A stretch of DNA of 64,000 nt from Gracilaria gracilis (lineage: Eukaryota > Rhodophyta > Florideophyceae > Gracilariales > Gracilariaceae), in the NCBI GenBank assembly GCA_030374805.1, contig JARGSG010000037.1, positions 1 to 64,000 of the forward strand, written 5' to 3'. Positions 45,016 through 54,520 of this stretch are shown here, one piece after another. Position 1 is the first letter of the stretch, and each line of letters begins with the position of its first letter. A program made the position numbers and the translations under genes. The notes beneath the pieces are model-generated. The model was not told the DNA's origin and did not search any database. It saw only the letters and a list, made by a program, of their open reading frames with translations.

Positions 45016-45523
45016 TGTCGTACAAATACCGATAAGGTGTGGGGTCCGCCTGGTAGAGGGAGCGCGCGAGGGCTCAACCTAAAGGGGAAAAACACACAAC
45101 CAATATGGTAGTAGGGCACCTGAAACCCGCAGGGGCAAACGGCGGGGCAACTAGTCTAGACCGTGTAGGTGTACGGTAGTAGACGTCGACGCGCGGTAAA
45201 ACCTGAATAGTAATAGAGTAGTAAGTGACCAAGATGGTATAGTTACTGCCCTAATGGTGCCTCACTTTACAATACTCGAGGGGGAAGGCGAGGTGCACCA
45301 CACTATATACAAGGTGCACCGACGCCGATCTCCCATGCGGGCATGACGTCATCGGCTGTGCCCATGACCTACTGTCATGGGCCAGCAATGCTAAACTATC
45401 CTAGACTATAAATTAGAAATTAGAAATTATAAAATACAGAATACCAATTGGGTACAGTGCAGCCAGCAAGGACCACCAGTATACCCACGTGGCACCAACC
45501 CATTGAGGTTTCATTGTACTACA
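45016..45523 (-). repeat. A3 5' LTR (508 bp, inverted)
   Basis: The plus strand reads TGTCGTAC...GTACTACA, the reverse complement of the A LTR over its full length. Confidence 0.94.
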
Positions 45524-45562
45524 ACCAGGCGGACCCCACACCTTATCGGTATTTGTACGACA
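45524..45562 (+). repeat. 39-bp terminal piece of a plus-strand A LTR
   Basis: These bases equal the last 39 bp of the A LTR (ACCAGGCGG...GTACGACA). They are followed directly by GAACA (45563-45567), the partner of 29856-29860. The inverted A3 copy therefore sits inside what was a plus-strand A LTR, which formed the true right end of the block inserted in B2. Confidence 0.88.
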
Positions 45563-45567
45563 GAACA

Positions 45568-46179
45568 CGACAGAGTCGGGGATGAAGTCACATACGAAAC
45601 AACCAACACACACACGAGAGTAGCACGAGACGCGGAGAGCGGTAGCAAACCATGCGAGTGGGCGAAACAAAGAACGGTCAACACCGGTATGCAGTGTAGC
45701 GATACCTGTGTAACAGTGCGAAAACAAATAAAGGAAACACACAGAATAACACGCGGAATGCGGTAAGGGTGCTGTAGATGCCGCGAGGCGGATGATGGTA
45801 CCTACACAGTAGTGGCAACTTTCCGCGAGGAGGATATTGCTCACCAAGGGTGAAACATCAGAGCCGAACACTCGGTTGAGTCGTTTACTTCTCCAAAGTT
45901 GGGTTGAGCTCAACCTACTATGTAGTGTAGCCGCCCACTGTCAGTGGTAACTAAATATCAAATATTAATATCTAGAATCCCCAACAATGGGTGCAAACTC
46001 CCCACACGTGTGTGACTGACCAGCAATGCTGTGCACCTCACAACTATCCTATATGTTGTACGAATCTACCCAAGAATGGGGTGTGCCACGCACGGCATTC
46101 ATCATCACCTCCTTAGAGAGCATCCTTTTGTCTATGAATCGCAATAGCGAAGCTTCATCCGCAATAGCGTTGCACTACA
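45568..46179 (-). repeat. B2 5' LTR, outer piece
   Basis: This 612-bp piece matches 18393-19004 of the B2 3' LTR and ends at GACAG (46180-46184), the B2 target duplication. Confidence 0.92.
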
Positions 46180-46896
46180 GACAGCAGTCCTTTCTAGGTT
46201 ATGCGACAAAATGGTGGATACTGTGAGGATCTTTACAGATTCATATGCACTTATTCAAGCGCTACAAGGAAAGCTCAGGAAACAGTCAACGAGGTTGCAA
46301 AATTTGGCAAAGATGCTGCACAAGCTCAGCTTAAAGAGCGAGATATACATCTGCTGGGTTCTTAGTCATTTTGGGGTGCCACAAAACGAGAAAGTCGATA
46401 CGCTGGCAAAGTCGGGTTTGAAAATTCCTTCAGTTGAACAGTTTCGTGTACCGGTGGATTTTGGAGATCTTCGGGCCTTGCTTGCTACCAAGACGAAGAG
46501 GAAAAGTGTCATGCCGTATACCAGAGAGATAGAAAAAGAAGAACTGCGAAAGAACGAGATAATACTAGCACAGTTTGCAACCACACATGTACCAGCGTTA
46601 CACCCCCTTGCATCGTATCTAGATAAGAAGGTGAAACGATGCGACTGTGGCACTGCGGTGAAGAAGGACGTGGAGCACGTGCTGTTTTGATGCCTTTTGA
46701 CCAACGTGGCGCGTCGCAATGAGTTGCCAACCGTGCAAGAGAGGAAAGATATGTCGCTAGTAGAGATGATAAGACAATGGCCGCTGAAGTTTTTGGCCTT
46801 TTTTAAGAGAGAGGATTACCTGTAGGGTAATTCTCCTGCCGTCTCGGAATCAGGGGCGACAGGCCATAATAAAGAAGAAAGAAGAAGAAGAAGAAG
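46180..46896 (+). mobile_element. LINE ORF2 fragment 3: RNase H end, knuckle and 3' tail
   Basis: The LINE frame resumes after B2. RIFTDSYALIQALQ supplies a catalytic Asp strand of RNase H, and WVLSHFGVPQNEKVDTLAKSG supplies its C-terminal His/Asp motif. A Cys/His segment (RCDCG...DVEHVLF...C) and a short C-terminal tail end at about 46823. One in-frame stop occurs at 46688-46690, inside the knuckle. The 3' end is an AATAAAG-containing segment closing in a (GAA)n-type simple repeat (about 46867-46896), as seen for many LINEs. With the stop in fragment 2 and the two insertions, the copy is dead. Confidence 0.75.
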
Positions 46897-48437
46897 CTTT
46901 CTCTCTTCAGGAAGGCGAACTTCACCTTCTGCATATGCGCTGACTCTGATGAAGGTAAATTTGCCAAAAAAACATAAACTGGTAGGTTTGCCTTTATCTC
47001 GAGGAAACCGGCACAACCATAAACCTTTTCGGTTGCCGAATTCTGTCAGTGCTGGGTTGTGTCCAGGAATGTATGATATCTACTTTGTGGAAACGTTTTT
47101 GGGCAAAGGAGGAAAGCATTCCATTTCACACTGAGTTTTTGCATTGAAGGTTCAGAAATCGAGTAAGGCTAAAATGGAACCCCAACAGCCGAAACACAAG
47201 GTCACGGCCACACAGTTGTCAAGGCGTCTTGTTTCCAAAATCCAAAGAAGGTACGAAGGTACGAACTTAAATAAGGTTGCGGTCAGCACTCGCAACGGAA
47301 GGACTCTCTTTCTCTCTCTCTCTCTTACTGGATTTAGAACCACTTCTCGACCCCGGGAGGTTGTACAGTAAACTCAGTCCGCTTTCCAATCGCTCTCGCA
47401 GACCTGGGTAGCATGTCGTTAAAGTGAACCTCGACTAGCTACACTCACGCAGTAGGTCACGAGTCGGCCATCGGAGGAAGATCCTGACGCCGTTTCTCTG
47501 AGTTTTGCACGCCGAGCTCCAACAGGGACATTGGTCGGGGTTTCTTCCAGGGCTTTTCTCGGGGGAGACTACATTGGGATTGGATGTGTCGATGAAAAAC
47601 TACGAACTGGTTCTTGAACCTCATCTCGCCGATGATCTGAGGGTTGGGCGGAAAGGACGCTGCTTACGATTAATTGGGTGTCTAATGTGGTCATGCGGAG
47701 CCCCCTGCTGTGGTGTGACCCTATGCCGCCGGTTTCTAGAGGTTGAATGGAGAGATTTATAGGAGCAAGAAGGTGATAATTCTCCACAGGTAGCGAAACG
47801 CCTGGAGTCAAAAACACCCAAGGGATTTAATTCTCTCTTGTCGTAGGTCAGAAGGTGTATCACAGCCACTGATTAGTAGTGAGTGATGCGGTGTAGAGAT
47901 TTCACAGGCTGTTGTGTCTGGAACAAAGACGTCCGTGCGAGGAATTAACCTATGCGATTCACATAAGCACAAACGTATCCAATTCATTCAATGTTTCCTT
48001 TGGCACAAAGTCGAAGGAGCAGAAATGTTTCACGGTCCGCCCATCTCACAAAACATTTACGAGTGAGTCGAGAAAAACACAAAACAAGTAGGCATTTGAG
48101 GGAATGCATGAGGCACTCTCTTTAAGTTACAAGATTTACGTCTAGGAAAACACAGGTTCCACCAGCAGCAGATGTGGTCTGCCGTGATTGACGGAGGCTT
48201 TGTGGTTCTAGTCAAATGGGAAAAGGCCAGCATCAGGACGAACTGCAGACTTGTTCGAGATCTTGCGAACATAAATGAAGTAAAGCCGAGCAGCGGCACT
48301 GTAGAACTATGGATGAATCCACGACAAAATTACAACTCTTTGCTGGAATGGAGCATGCATATCATACGTAGTGCATGGCTCTGACGAACAAGGTCTGGTA
48401 ATCCCTTTCAGGCACTGCCTCCACCCTGGTATACTGC
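46897..48437. other. Intergenic region between the LINE and the antiporter gene
   Basis: I recognise no gene. Short frames occur (for example 46949-47134 and 47144-47371, plus strand) without similarity to a family I know. A short CT repeat lies near 47306-47330. The last few hundred bases are probably the 3' untranslated region of the minus-strand antiporter gene. A degenerate or strongly spliced gene cannot be excluded. Confidence 0.4.
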
Positions 48438-50198
48438 TCATACTCCGTTGGTTTCTTGAAGGTAGCCAGTTCCGCCGCACCATGGACAAGGGGTCTCCAA
48501 GTATTTGCAACTGAGAGTTTGCGATGGAGTGGCAGGACCGCATTCTAGTTTCATGAGAGATCCGGTTCCAGCACATGTGTTACATGCAATGAACTTGACG
48601 GCACTGGGCACCGCCACCAACCCGCCAGCCGGAGCCCCAGCAACTGCTACTGCAGGTACGCCTGGCACCAAAGGTGCAACTTCCGGCACCTTAGGTATAG
48701 GCTTCTTCTTGGCGCCCATGCCCAATCTCCACATGGGCAGCAGCAATATCATAGCGATCGCGGCGAAACCGATTAAGGACGCGAAGTAGGCACCCCAACC
48801 GAGCTTGCTAACAATTTTGGTGAGCGGATATCCAGAAACAGCAGCTCCCAGGTACGCAATCCACCCGAGTAAGCCAATCGTTGAAGAAACCGCTGATTTG
48901 TCCACGATCTCAGCGCCGGCCAAACCAACAAGCATCTGAGGCCCATAAATGAAAAACCCAATGCAGAAGACTGCTAACCAGCATGCATATCTCCACGTAG
49001 TTGGTACAAACCATAAGCACGCGACGCTGGCCATGACACCTATCAACCAAAGCACAATGATGGGAATTCGACGTCCACGCATCATTTTATCGCTTGCCCA
49101 CCCAGAGACCAATGATCCCAGGAGTCCACCAATCTCCATTCCGCTTACTCTGAACGCAGCCTCTTGAGCATCTACTACCCCCTTGTAGTCAAGAAGGAAT
49201 ATGTGTGCCCAACTACTAACTCCTTGTCTCACGAAATACACGAAAAAGTAACTCACAGCAAGAAGCCATACATAAGGATTTGAGAGAACATACTTGAATA
49301 GCTTTTGTCTAGGAGTGAGATCTTCTTCTTCTTGCTTGTCTTGTTTGTTTTCGTTCTCCTGGGCATCAGCCTCATCAACAGGCGGTAGCCCAACAGATTC
49401 TGGTTTGTCGCGTAAGCGATTAAACAAGAAGGCACCCATAAATATAGAAATCACACCAGGCACAATCATGCCATATTGCCATCCAAAAGCGCGGGCGCAA
49501 TAACCTGCAAGCAAAGGAATGAGAAAACCACCAGTGTTGTGGCTTGTGTTCCAAAAACCCCACCACGTACCTCTTTCGGAGCGGGAGTACCACGTAGTAA
49601 GCAATTTGGCACACGGGGGAGCTCCGGCTGCCTGGAAGAAGCCATTCGCAAGCCATAGTGCTATGAAGGCATACAAACTTGTTTGAAAGCCAAAAAGAAT
49701 GTTGATGACGCCTGTGACGGCAAGCCCAATGGACATGAACAATCTGGTAGAGAACCTATCAGACAAAATGCCTGCGACGAGCTTGGAGAACCCGTAGGCC
49801 AGAGGGAACACGGACATGATGATACCCAATTGCTCCAGAGAAAATCCCAATGCTTGTCTCATCACAGGTGCGACATATATGAAGGAGTTGCGAGTGAGGT
49901 AAAAAGACGCGTAGCCTGTGAAAATGGAGTAGAAGATGCGAATGCGCCATTTCAAGTACTGCTTCTCCACGGCGGCATCGGCTTCGGTTGCAGGCTGGTC
50001 AGGCTTTTGACCTGCGCCAACCGCAGCCATCTGAGGTTCAGTGTGGGAACTGGTGGCGACATGATGAACTTTTGCTTTGACGCGGTTGGGGAGCGCTCTG
50101 CTGCGGATCCAGCGTGAAGATGAGGACGACAGGGCGAGCTGAGGGGATTGCAGCGGCAAGGCAGCCGGTGACACGAACGCCGCGGCACGAGGAGCCAT
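48438..50198 (-). CDS. Plastid-targeted OPA-family (UhpC/GlpT-like) organophosphate antiporter with C-terminal DnaJ-type zinc domain
   Basis: The protein has 586 residues. The start at 50198 is chosen because it lies in CCACCATGG, a strong eukaryotic context, and opens a Ser/Ala/Arg-rich presequence (about residues 1-80) of plastid transit type. The body is a 12-helix major facilitator of the organophosphate:phosphate antiporter family. YGFSKLVAGILSDRF lies in the first half, then WGFWNTSHNTGGFLIP and GGLLGSLVSGWASDK, with an acidic central loop. Such carriers swap sugar or glycerol phosphates for phosphate; UhpC-type members are known in algal plastids. Unusually, the C-terminus carries two CxxCxGxG motifs (CNTCAGTG at 539, CPWCGGTG at 571), as in DnaJ/BSD2 zinc domains. 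It is divergent with the PHD gene. The exact substrate is not readable from sequence. Confidence 0.85.
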   Translation of the reverse strand: MAPRAAAFVSPAALPLQSPQLALSSSSSRWIRSRALPNRVKAKVHHVATSSHTEPQMAAVGAGQKPDQPATEADAAVEKQYLKWRIRIFYSIFTGYASFYLTRNSFIYVAPVMRQALGFSLEQLGIIMSVFPLAYGFSKLVAGILSDRFSTRLFMSIGLAVTGVINILFGFQTSLYAFIALWLANGFFQAAGAPPCAKLLTTWYSRSERGTWWGFWNTSHNTGGFLIPLLAGYCARAFGWQYGMIVPGVISIFMGAFLFNRLRDKPESVGLPPVDEADAQENENKQDKQEEEDLTPRQKLFKYVLSNPYVWLLAVSYFFVYFVRQGVSSWAHIFLLDYKGVVDAQEAAFRVSGMEIGGLLGSLVSGWASDKMMRGRRIPIIVLWLIGVMASVACLWFVPTTWRYACWLAVFCIGFFIYGPQMLVGLAGAEIVDKSAVSSTIGLLGWIAYLGAAVSGYPLTKIVSKLGWGAYFASLIGFAAIAMILLLPMWRLGMGAKKKPIPKVPEVAPLVPGVPAVAVAGAPAGGLVAVPSAVKFIACNTCAGTGSLMKLECGPATPSQTLSCKYLETPCPWCGGTGYLQETNGV

Positions 50199-50849
50199 GG
50201 TGGGGGTGGTGGGTGGAGGGAAGGCGGCGATCACAGCAACATGATGGCGCTGAGGCCCTGAGACTGGCAGGGGGCGGCAGGCGTTGCTTATTCGGCGCGC
50301 GGAATCGGGGGATTGGCGAGGACAGAGATCCCGCTTTCGAAAGGTGCGCCGATGGTATCGCGCTGGCAGAGACCGACGTGGCAGGACCTCCCCCGTTTTC
50401 CGTTTCGCGTCCGCGTGCATGTAGCAAGCGCACCATTCCGCACTCGCGGATGCACCAGTAGATCACTACACGTACACGGTAACCCTTGCCCTTTCACTTG
50501 GCTCGCTTTGCGCGCCAATCCGCGTCGGCGGCACCGCTCCGCAGCCCGCTCTGTTGAGCATCGCGCCCGCTGCTCCGACGTCTTCCTACTTGGCGGAGCG
50601 CGCCCTTCGTTCAAAGCCTCTCCTGTTTGTACACCATACACCGTCTCTGCCAGTTAGCGCAGTCCATCACCCACGGCTTCCTGGCGAGGGCGCTACCTCT
50701 CCCGCCTCTCCAGCCTTGGCTGGAAGCGCTTGCGCTACGCGTTCCTCGCTTGGGGGCCCACCCTTCTCAAAACACCCGTTTCGCACTTGAGCGCGAATGC
50801 TTGGCCGGCAGATGGTTTTGGCCTCAACTTCGCCACAGTTTTGCGCAGA
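50199..50849. promoter_or_regulatory. Divergent promoter region (antiporter / PHD gene)
   Basis: The 651 bp between two head-to-head genes must contain both promoters and 5' leaders. It is GC-rich with no clear TATA box that I can defend and no third gene. Frames running through it (up to the TTG at 50730) lack an ATG. Confidence 0.5.
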
Positions 50850-53018
50850 ATGCCAGTGAAGTCGGTCTCGGTCAATGAGGAGGTGCACGCCCGTAGACCA
50901 AACACCTGTCAGTGGCGAGCAGCCAAAGTCCTCGAGGATGCCAACCAAAATCACCACCGTGTCGTCAAGCTCAAGTTCATCGGCGATACTGCTGTTCATA
51001 ACATTCCGTGGGCGCACATAAAGCTCTTCCAGTACGTCAAGCGCGATGTTCTCTTCAGGAGGACGCTTCCATCACGTCCGCCCACTAGGTCTTCGCAGAA
51101 AGTCATTTCTATCGATCTCACCGACTTGGAACATCATGAGGGGGCTTCCCCGCAGCAGATCAAAAATACTCGAGTCAATGGTAGATGTTCGAAAACGGGA
51201 CAGGCAGAAGGCGAAACAGACCCTGCCATGCAGCTGGATTACTCGTCTTCTGTAACATCGGACCATGCGACAAAACCGGCGTCGTTGAAGCGAAAGCCGC
51301 TGAGTACAGATCCTTGCTTAGCTTCAACTTCTGATTTGAACGCACCTCTTTCACTTTCAGATCATGACACAGCTGTTCAGACTGCATCACCGTCTGATGA
51401 TGCAGACACACCTCAAACCAGTGCAGAATATGTTTCGACCCGTATGGCCAACAGCGACAAACACACTAAGTCTTCATCCGGAAATGCAATCGAGTCACCA
51501 GTCAAGGAAGTGTCGAGAATGTATCCCATAAGGAGACGCACACGGCGTTTTTCTCTTGAAAAGAACACTGTGCCACCAAAGAAGATTAAAAACAATGAAA
51601 TCATCTGGGACGCAAGACCCCCACGTTGGGAAGACGAACTACGGAAAGATTTGGAAAAGCCGACAACTCTTAACACCAAGACCGGGAGCCTGCTTATGCG
51701 TCGAAGATCTACAGCTAATGGCGCAGTAGCAATACCCCGTGAACGTCATCCTCATCGGGCTCTAGGTGATATTCCTATTCCACGTGCTCGCCCTCAACTG
51801 AACGGCAGCTTGGACTCTGAATATGAATTGAATGACGAAATGTGCAACTTAGCTACAGGTCTAACTCCGTCCAAACGACGTAGGTCTTCGAACGACATTC
51901 TCTATAAAGACTCGATGGCGACGAATTTGAGCAAGTTTTCAAGTAATGGTTTACGTCGACGCATGCGGAAGAAAGCACGGCGATCTTGTGCTGAACATGA
52001 TCCTTCTGTTAGTGATGTACAGCGTTCTACAGAGCGGCTCCTTGAGGTTGTATCGAAAAGCGAGACGAATACCTTGGAAAGATTCAAGTCAACGGCACGG
52101 TTTCCGTTTGTCTCAGAAAGCGAGGAACTTGAGGACGATGTAGACAAGCTTATTAATAACGGGTGTGATGAAATGGTAGACCAACACAAGAATGAAGTTC
52201 AAGCAATGCTACAGTCTTTCGGTGACCTCGATATGAAGAAGAAGCCGCTACCAGTTCGTATTCAAGGTTCTAGAAGAAAATCTGCACCGAAGAGATGGAC
52301 AGACCGCAAGGTCACAGAGAGAACTGTATTTCAGCTAGGAACCGGAGGGCCGTTTTTTCCAAGAAAGAAGGAAAATCTGGGAGAAGGTGATGATATTCCC
52401 AGTGGTTTGTTTAATAGTTCTGTGCAAGACAGTGGGTCCGTGAATCATGAAGTAAGGTGTGGTTGTCAATCTCCTAACTCAAGGCGTCGGAACGAACTGG
52501 TGGGGAAAGCTACAATACAATGCGGTCTCTGTGGGTATTGGAGTCATTTGGAGTGTACCGGGCTCGCTAGAAAGGCTGTGGAGGATATCAGAGGAGCAAG
52601 CTCTGCCACGAAAAAGCATTTTGCATGCGCTTTCTGTTTGGATGAGGCGACGTATCGCAGTCTCAATCATGCCACAACTCGTGCCCTTGGGAAATCCTCG
52701 CGACGTGCGCAACCCGCTGGCTCTGCTAATAATCGGTCCGATTTGGGAGAGGATCGGGAATGGTATTCCGAGATATCACCAGTGGTCCAAGCGGGCAGCC
52801 AAACCAAGAAGTACAATTCACGTTCATCACGGAGATTACCGAAATCAACTATTCCTAGCAGCAGATGCCGCTATCGACCACGGTCTCCTTTAAGTGAGGC
52901 TGAAATCCAAGCTCGGAACGAAAACGTCGAGTTTCTAAGATCAGGAGTTCTCAAACCCTCTGTAGGTTTGAAAGAACGTGAGCTGATCGACAGTAAAACC
53001 CCTAACTTTAGCCTGTAG
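50850..53018 (+). CDS. PHD-finger chromatin protein with N-terminal Tudor/PWWP-like segment
   Basis: The protein has 722 residues from the first in-frame ATG. Residues about 10-60 (QWRAAKVLEDANQNHH, then VVKLKFIGD and IPWAHIKLF) look like a PWWP or Tudor-type barrel, a methyl-lysine or DNA reader; this is a weak call. The middle is basic, Ser-rich and probably disordered, with several RRR/KKR patches that could be nuclear localisation signals. Residues 537-596 form a PHD finger: paired Cys at 537 and 539, CGLC, HLEC and a closing CAFC, giving the Cys4-His-Cys3 pattern. PHD fingers read histone H3 tails. No catalytic domain is visible. It is convergent with the carrier gene, leaving only 71 bp between stop codons. 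Confidence 0.75.
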   Translation: MPVKSVSVNEEVHARRPNTCQWRAAKVLEDANQNHHRVVKLKFIGDTAVHNIPWAHIKLFQYVKRDVLFRRTLPSRPPTRSSQKVISIDLTDLEHHEGASPQQIKNTRVNGRCSKTGQAEGETDPAMQLDYSSSVTSDHATKPASLKRKPLSTDPCLASTSDLNAPLSLSDHDTAVQTASPSDDADTPQTSAEYVSTRMANSDKHTKSSSGNAIESPVKEVSRMYPIRRRTRRFSLEKNTVPPKKIKNNEIIWDARPPRWEDELRKDLEKPTTLNTKTGSLLMRRRSTANGAVAIPRERHPHRALGDIPIPRARPQLNGSLDSEYELNDEMCNLATGLTPSKRRRSSNDILYKDSMATNLSKFSSNGLRRRMRKKARRSCAEHDPSVSDVQRSTERLLEVVSKSETNTLERFKSTARFPFVSESEELEDDVDKLINNGCDEMVDQHKNEVQAMLQSFGDLDMKKKPLPVRIQGSRRKSAPKRWTDRKVTERTVFQLGTGGPFFPRKKENLGEGDDIPSGLFNSSVQDSGSVNHEVRCGCQSPNSRRRNELVGKATIQCGLCGYWSHLECTGLARKAVEDIRGASSATKKHFACAFCLDEATYRSLNHATTRALGKSSRRAQPAGSANNRSDLGEDREWYSEISPVVQAGSQTKKYNSRSSRRLPKSTIPSSRCRYRPRSPLSEAEIQARNENVEFLRSGVLKPSVGLKERELIDSKTPNFSL

Positions 53019-53089
53019 GGTTCAGAATTGCGGCCTTTCGCATCACAGATTCTGACTTAGACGATTGTAGTATCACCACAAGGTCTCTA

Positions 53090-54520
53090 TCAGCCTCTTG
53101 TAGCTGAGTATTTTCCGGGAGGAACACCGAGGGCAGACCTTAGTCTATCGTAGCAGGTGAAGCTGATTGACATGGCTGGCGCAGTCTTAAGAAAGTTGAC
53201 CTGAATTCCACGATACAGTCCGCGAATTCCTTCAGTGTTGACTATGAAAATGACGGCGCGAACGATAGAAATATTTCCGAAGCGACTCTGTTTAGTGGCT
53301 GCAGTGATGAAAGCCTTAGAAAGATCAACAAGAGAAGAGAAGTACGAGCGTGCGCATCAATGGGTACGTAGGGGAATACATTATCTGGTTAGTACTAAAG
53401 CCCACTGAAGTATGTATGATGGACGTAGCTCGTAGCACCTACCCGTTCTTGTTCAGTCATTAGCTCAGGCTTGTGAAGCGCCTGCAGCCTTCGCCGCACC
53501 AAGTCAAAAGGATATGTACAGCATTGGGCAACTTTGTGAAGTCGGATGAGAATGAGTTAGAAATCGAAGGTATTCAGACATGTGGATATGACCGAAATGC
53601 CCATTTACGGCATGCTGGAGTTACCAACCGGGAAATGCAACTTACCAAGACCAGCGGTTCCACCACAAGCCAGAGAAGTAGATATCGGATACACTTGGGA
53701 CACGCCACGGCGATCCGCAGCCCTCCTCAGGACACCATATGCGAGAAAGCTTGTTCCAGCGTATGGAACCACGCCAGCCAATGTTGGGTACATACCACGG
53801 TACACACCAGTAATGCCTTCTTCTCGCACTATTGAATGCAGCGTCAATGCAATCCCAGGTTGTCTTCCTGATTGGGCTGGGGATGCGTGTGCAACTCGAA
53901 CAGCCAAAACCGTTCGTGCGAGGTCAAAAGGGTATGTACAGAGCACACTTGTTGATCCAGCCATCGCACCGGCCATAAAGCGCTTCAGGGAATTAGGAGA
54001 GTCAGAATGAAAGACGTAATCTGATAGTGTTCGGTGATAAAATTCAAATGAGGAATACTGAACAGCAGCATAGGGCATAATGCGGGCAATTGTGGCAGAG
54101 TTGCCGCGAAAGAATCCGAAGAATCCCTCAGTTCTCCATATTGTCTTCATTGAGTCCCATACAGACCCGCGATAATCTTGCCAGCCATACATTTGTGAGA
54201 TTTGCATGAGGATCTTCGTTCTACAAGTTCAACATTGGGGAATGTTATGCGAAAATGAAAGGAGGTGTCAGAGATACGCGCAACTCTGTGACAAAGGAAC
54301 GATTCCGCAAGCGCTCAGACAGCACATTCTTCATGTTGCTACTGAAGCTCAGTTTAGCAAATGCTATCGATTTCCTCAGAACGCACCTGTCAAGTGGTGC
54401 AACTGCTGTTTTCGCCACTGCTCCAGAAAGAGCTCCGGCTAAGAACGACTTTAAAGAGGCATATGGAACTGTATTGGGGGATTCATTGACAGCATCCTTC
54501 GCTGTTTTTGAGCGATCCAT
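53090..54520 (-). CDS. Mitochondrial carrier family protein (CoA/adenine-nucleotide carrier-like), four exons
   Basis: I could assemble four exons: 54387-54520, 53646-54220, 53443-53531 and 53090-53287, giving 331 residues in one frame. Introns of 166, 114 and 155 nt have GTGCGT, GTAAGT and GTAGGT donors and AG acceptors. The product has the three-repeat carrier fold. Its signatures are PLDRTK, YPFDLAR and YPFDLVR, each followed by the matching EG...YRG or GFFRG segment. The first repeat's FRGNSATIARIMPYAA most resembles the CoA/ADP carrier branch (SLC25A42, Leu5); that assignment is tentative. The start ATG at 54520 has a good frame but no presequence, as usual for these inner-membrane proteins. 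It is divergent with the THOC5-like gene. Confidence 0.88.

Larger units (their letters stand above)
40448..45523 (-). mobile_element. Partial family A copy A3, inverted
   Basis: This is a minus-strand A copy that reads, right to left, 5' LTR (45016-45523), primer-binding site (about 44994-45012), leader, gag (42706-44868), pol protease (41660-42685) and reverse transcriptase up to RNase H (40448-41623). It is the mirror of A2 at 29861-34930 and nearly identical to it. The rest of pol and the 3' LTR are absent. Pol has about one or two breaks in the part present. Confidence 0.9.
18206..46179 (-). mobile_element. Ty3/gypsy chromodomain LTR element B2 (carries nested family A block)
   Basis: This minus-strand element is bounded by GACAG at 18201-18205 and 46180-46184. 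Its 3' LTR is 18206-19004. Its 5' LTR is in two pieces, 29674-29860 and 45568-46179, which add up to the same 799 bp. Parts, right to left: 5' LTR, primer-binding site (29654-29671), gag (27172-29238), pol (about 21690-27171), a purine-rich tandem repeat (21180-21530), an antisense ORF on the plus strand (19082-21013), polypurine tract (19005-19020) and 3' LTR. The LTRs differ at about 16 of 799 positions. Pol has several breaks (about four or five); gag and the antisense ORF look whole. The family A block 29861-45562 is inserted in the 5' LTR. Confidence 0.93.

Noticed and set aside
47505-47762. Possible small gene between the LINE and the antiporter
   Set aside because: Its translation has no recognisable domain and nearby frames of equal length occur on both strands.
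50199-50420. 74-residue N-terminal extension of the antiporter from the ATG at 50420
   Set aside because: The downstream ATG at 50198 has a near-perfect start context and is followed at once by a transit-peptide-like sequence; the extension is very basic and unlike a targeting signal.
50730-50849. N-terminal extension of the PHD protein
   Set aside because: The frame is open but starts at TTG; the first ATG is at 50850 and the extension resembles promoter sequence in composition.
53473-54010. Plus-strand frames across the carrier gene
   Set aside because: They lie opposite the well-supported minus-strand carrier exons and cross its introns.
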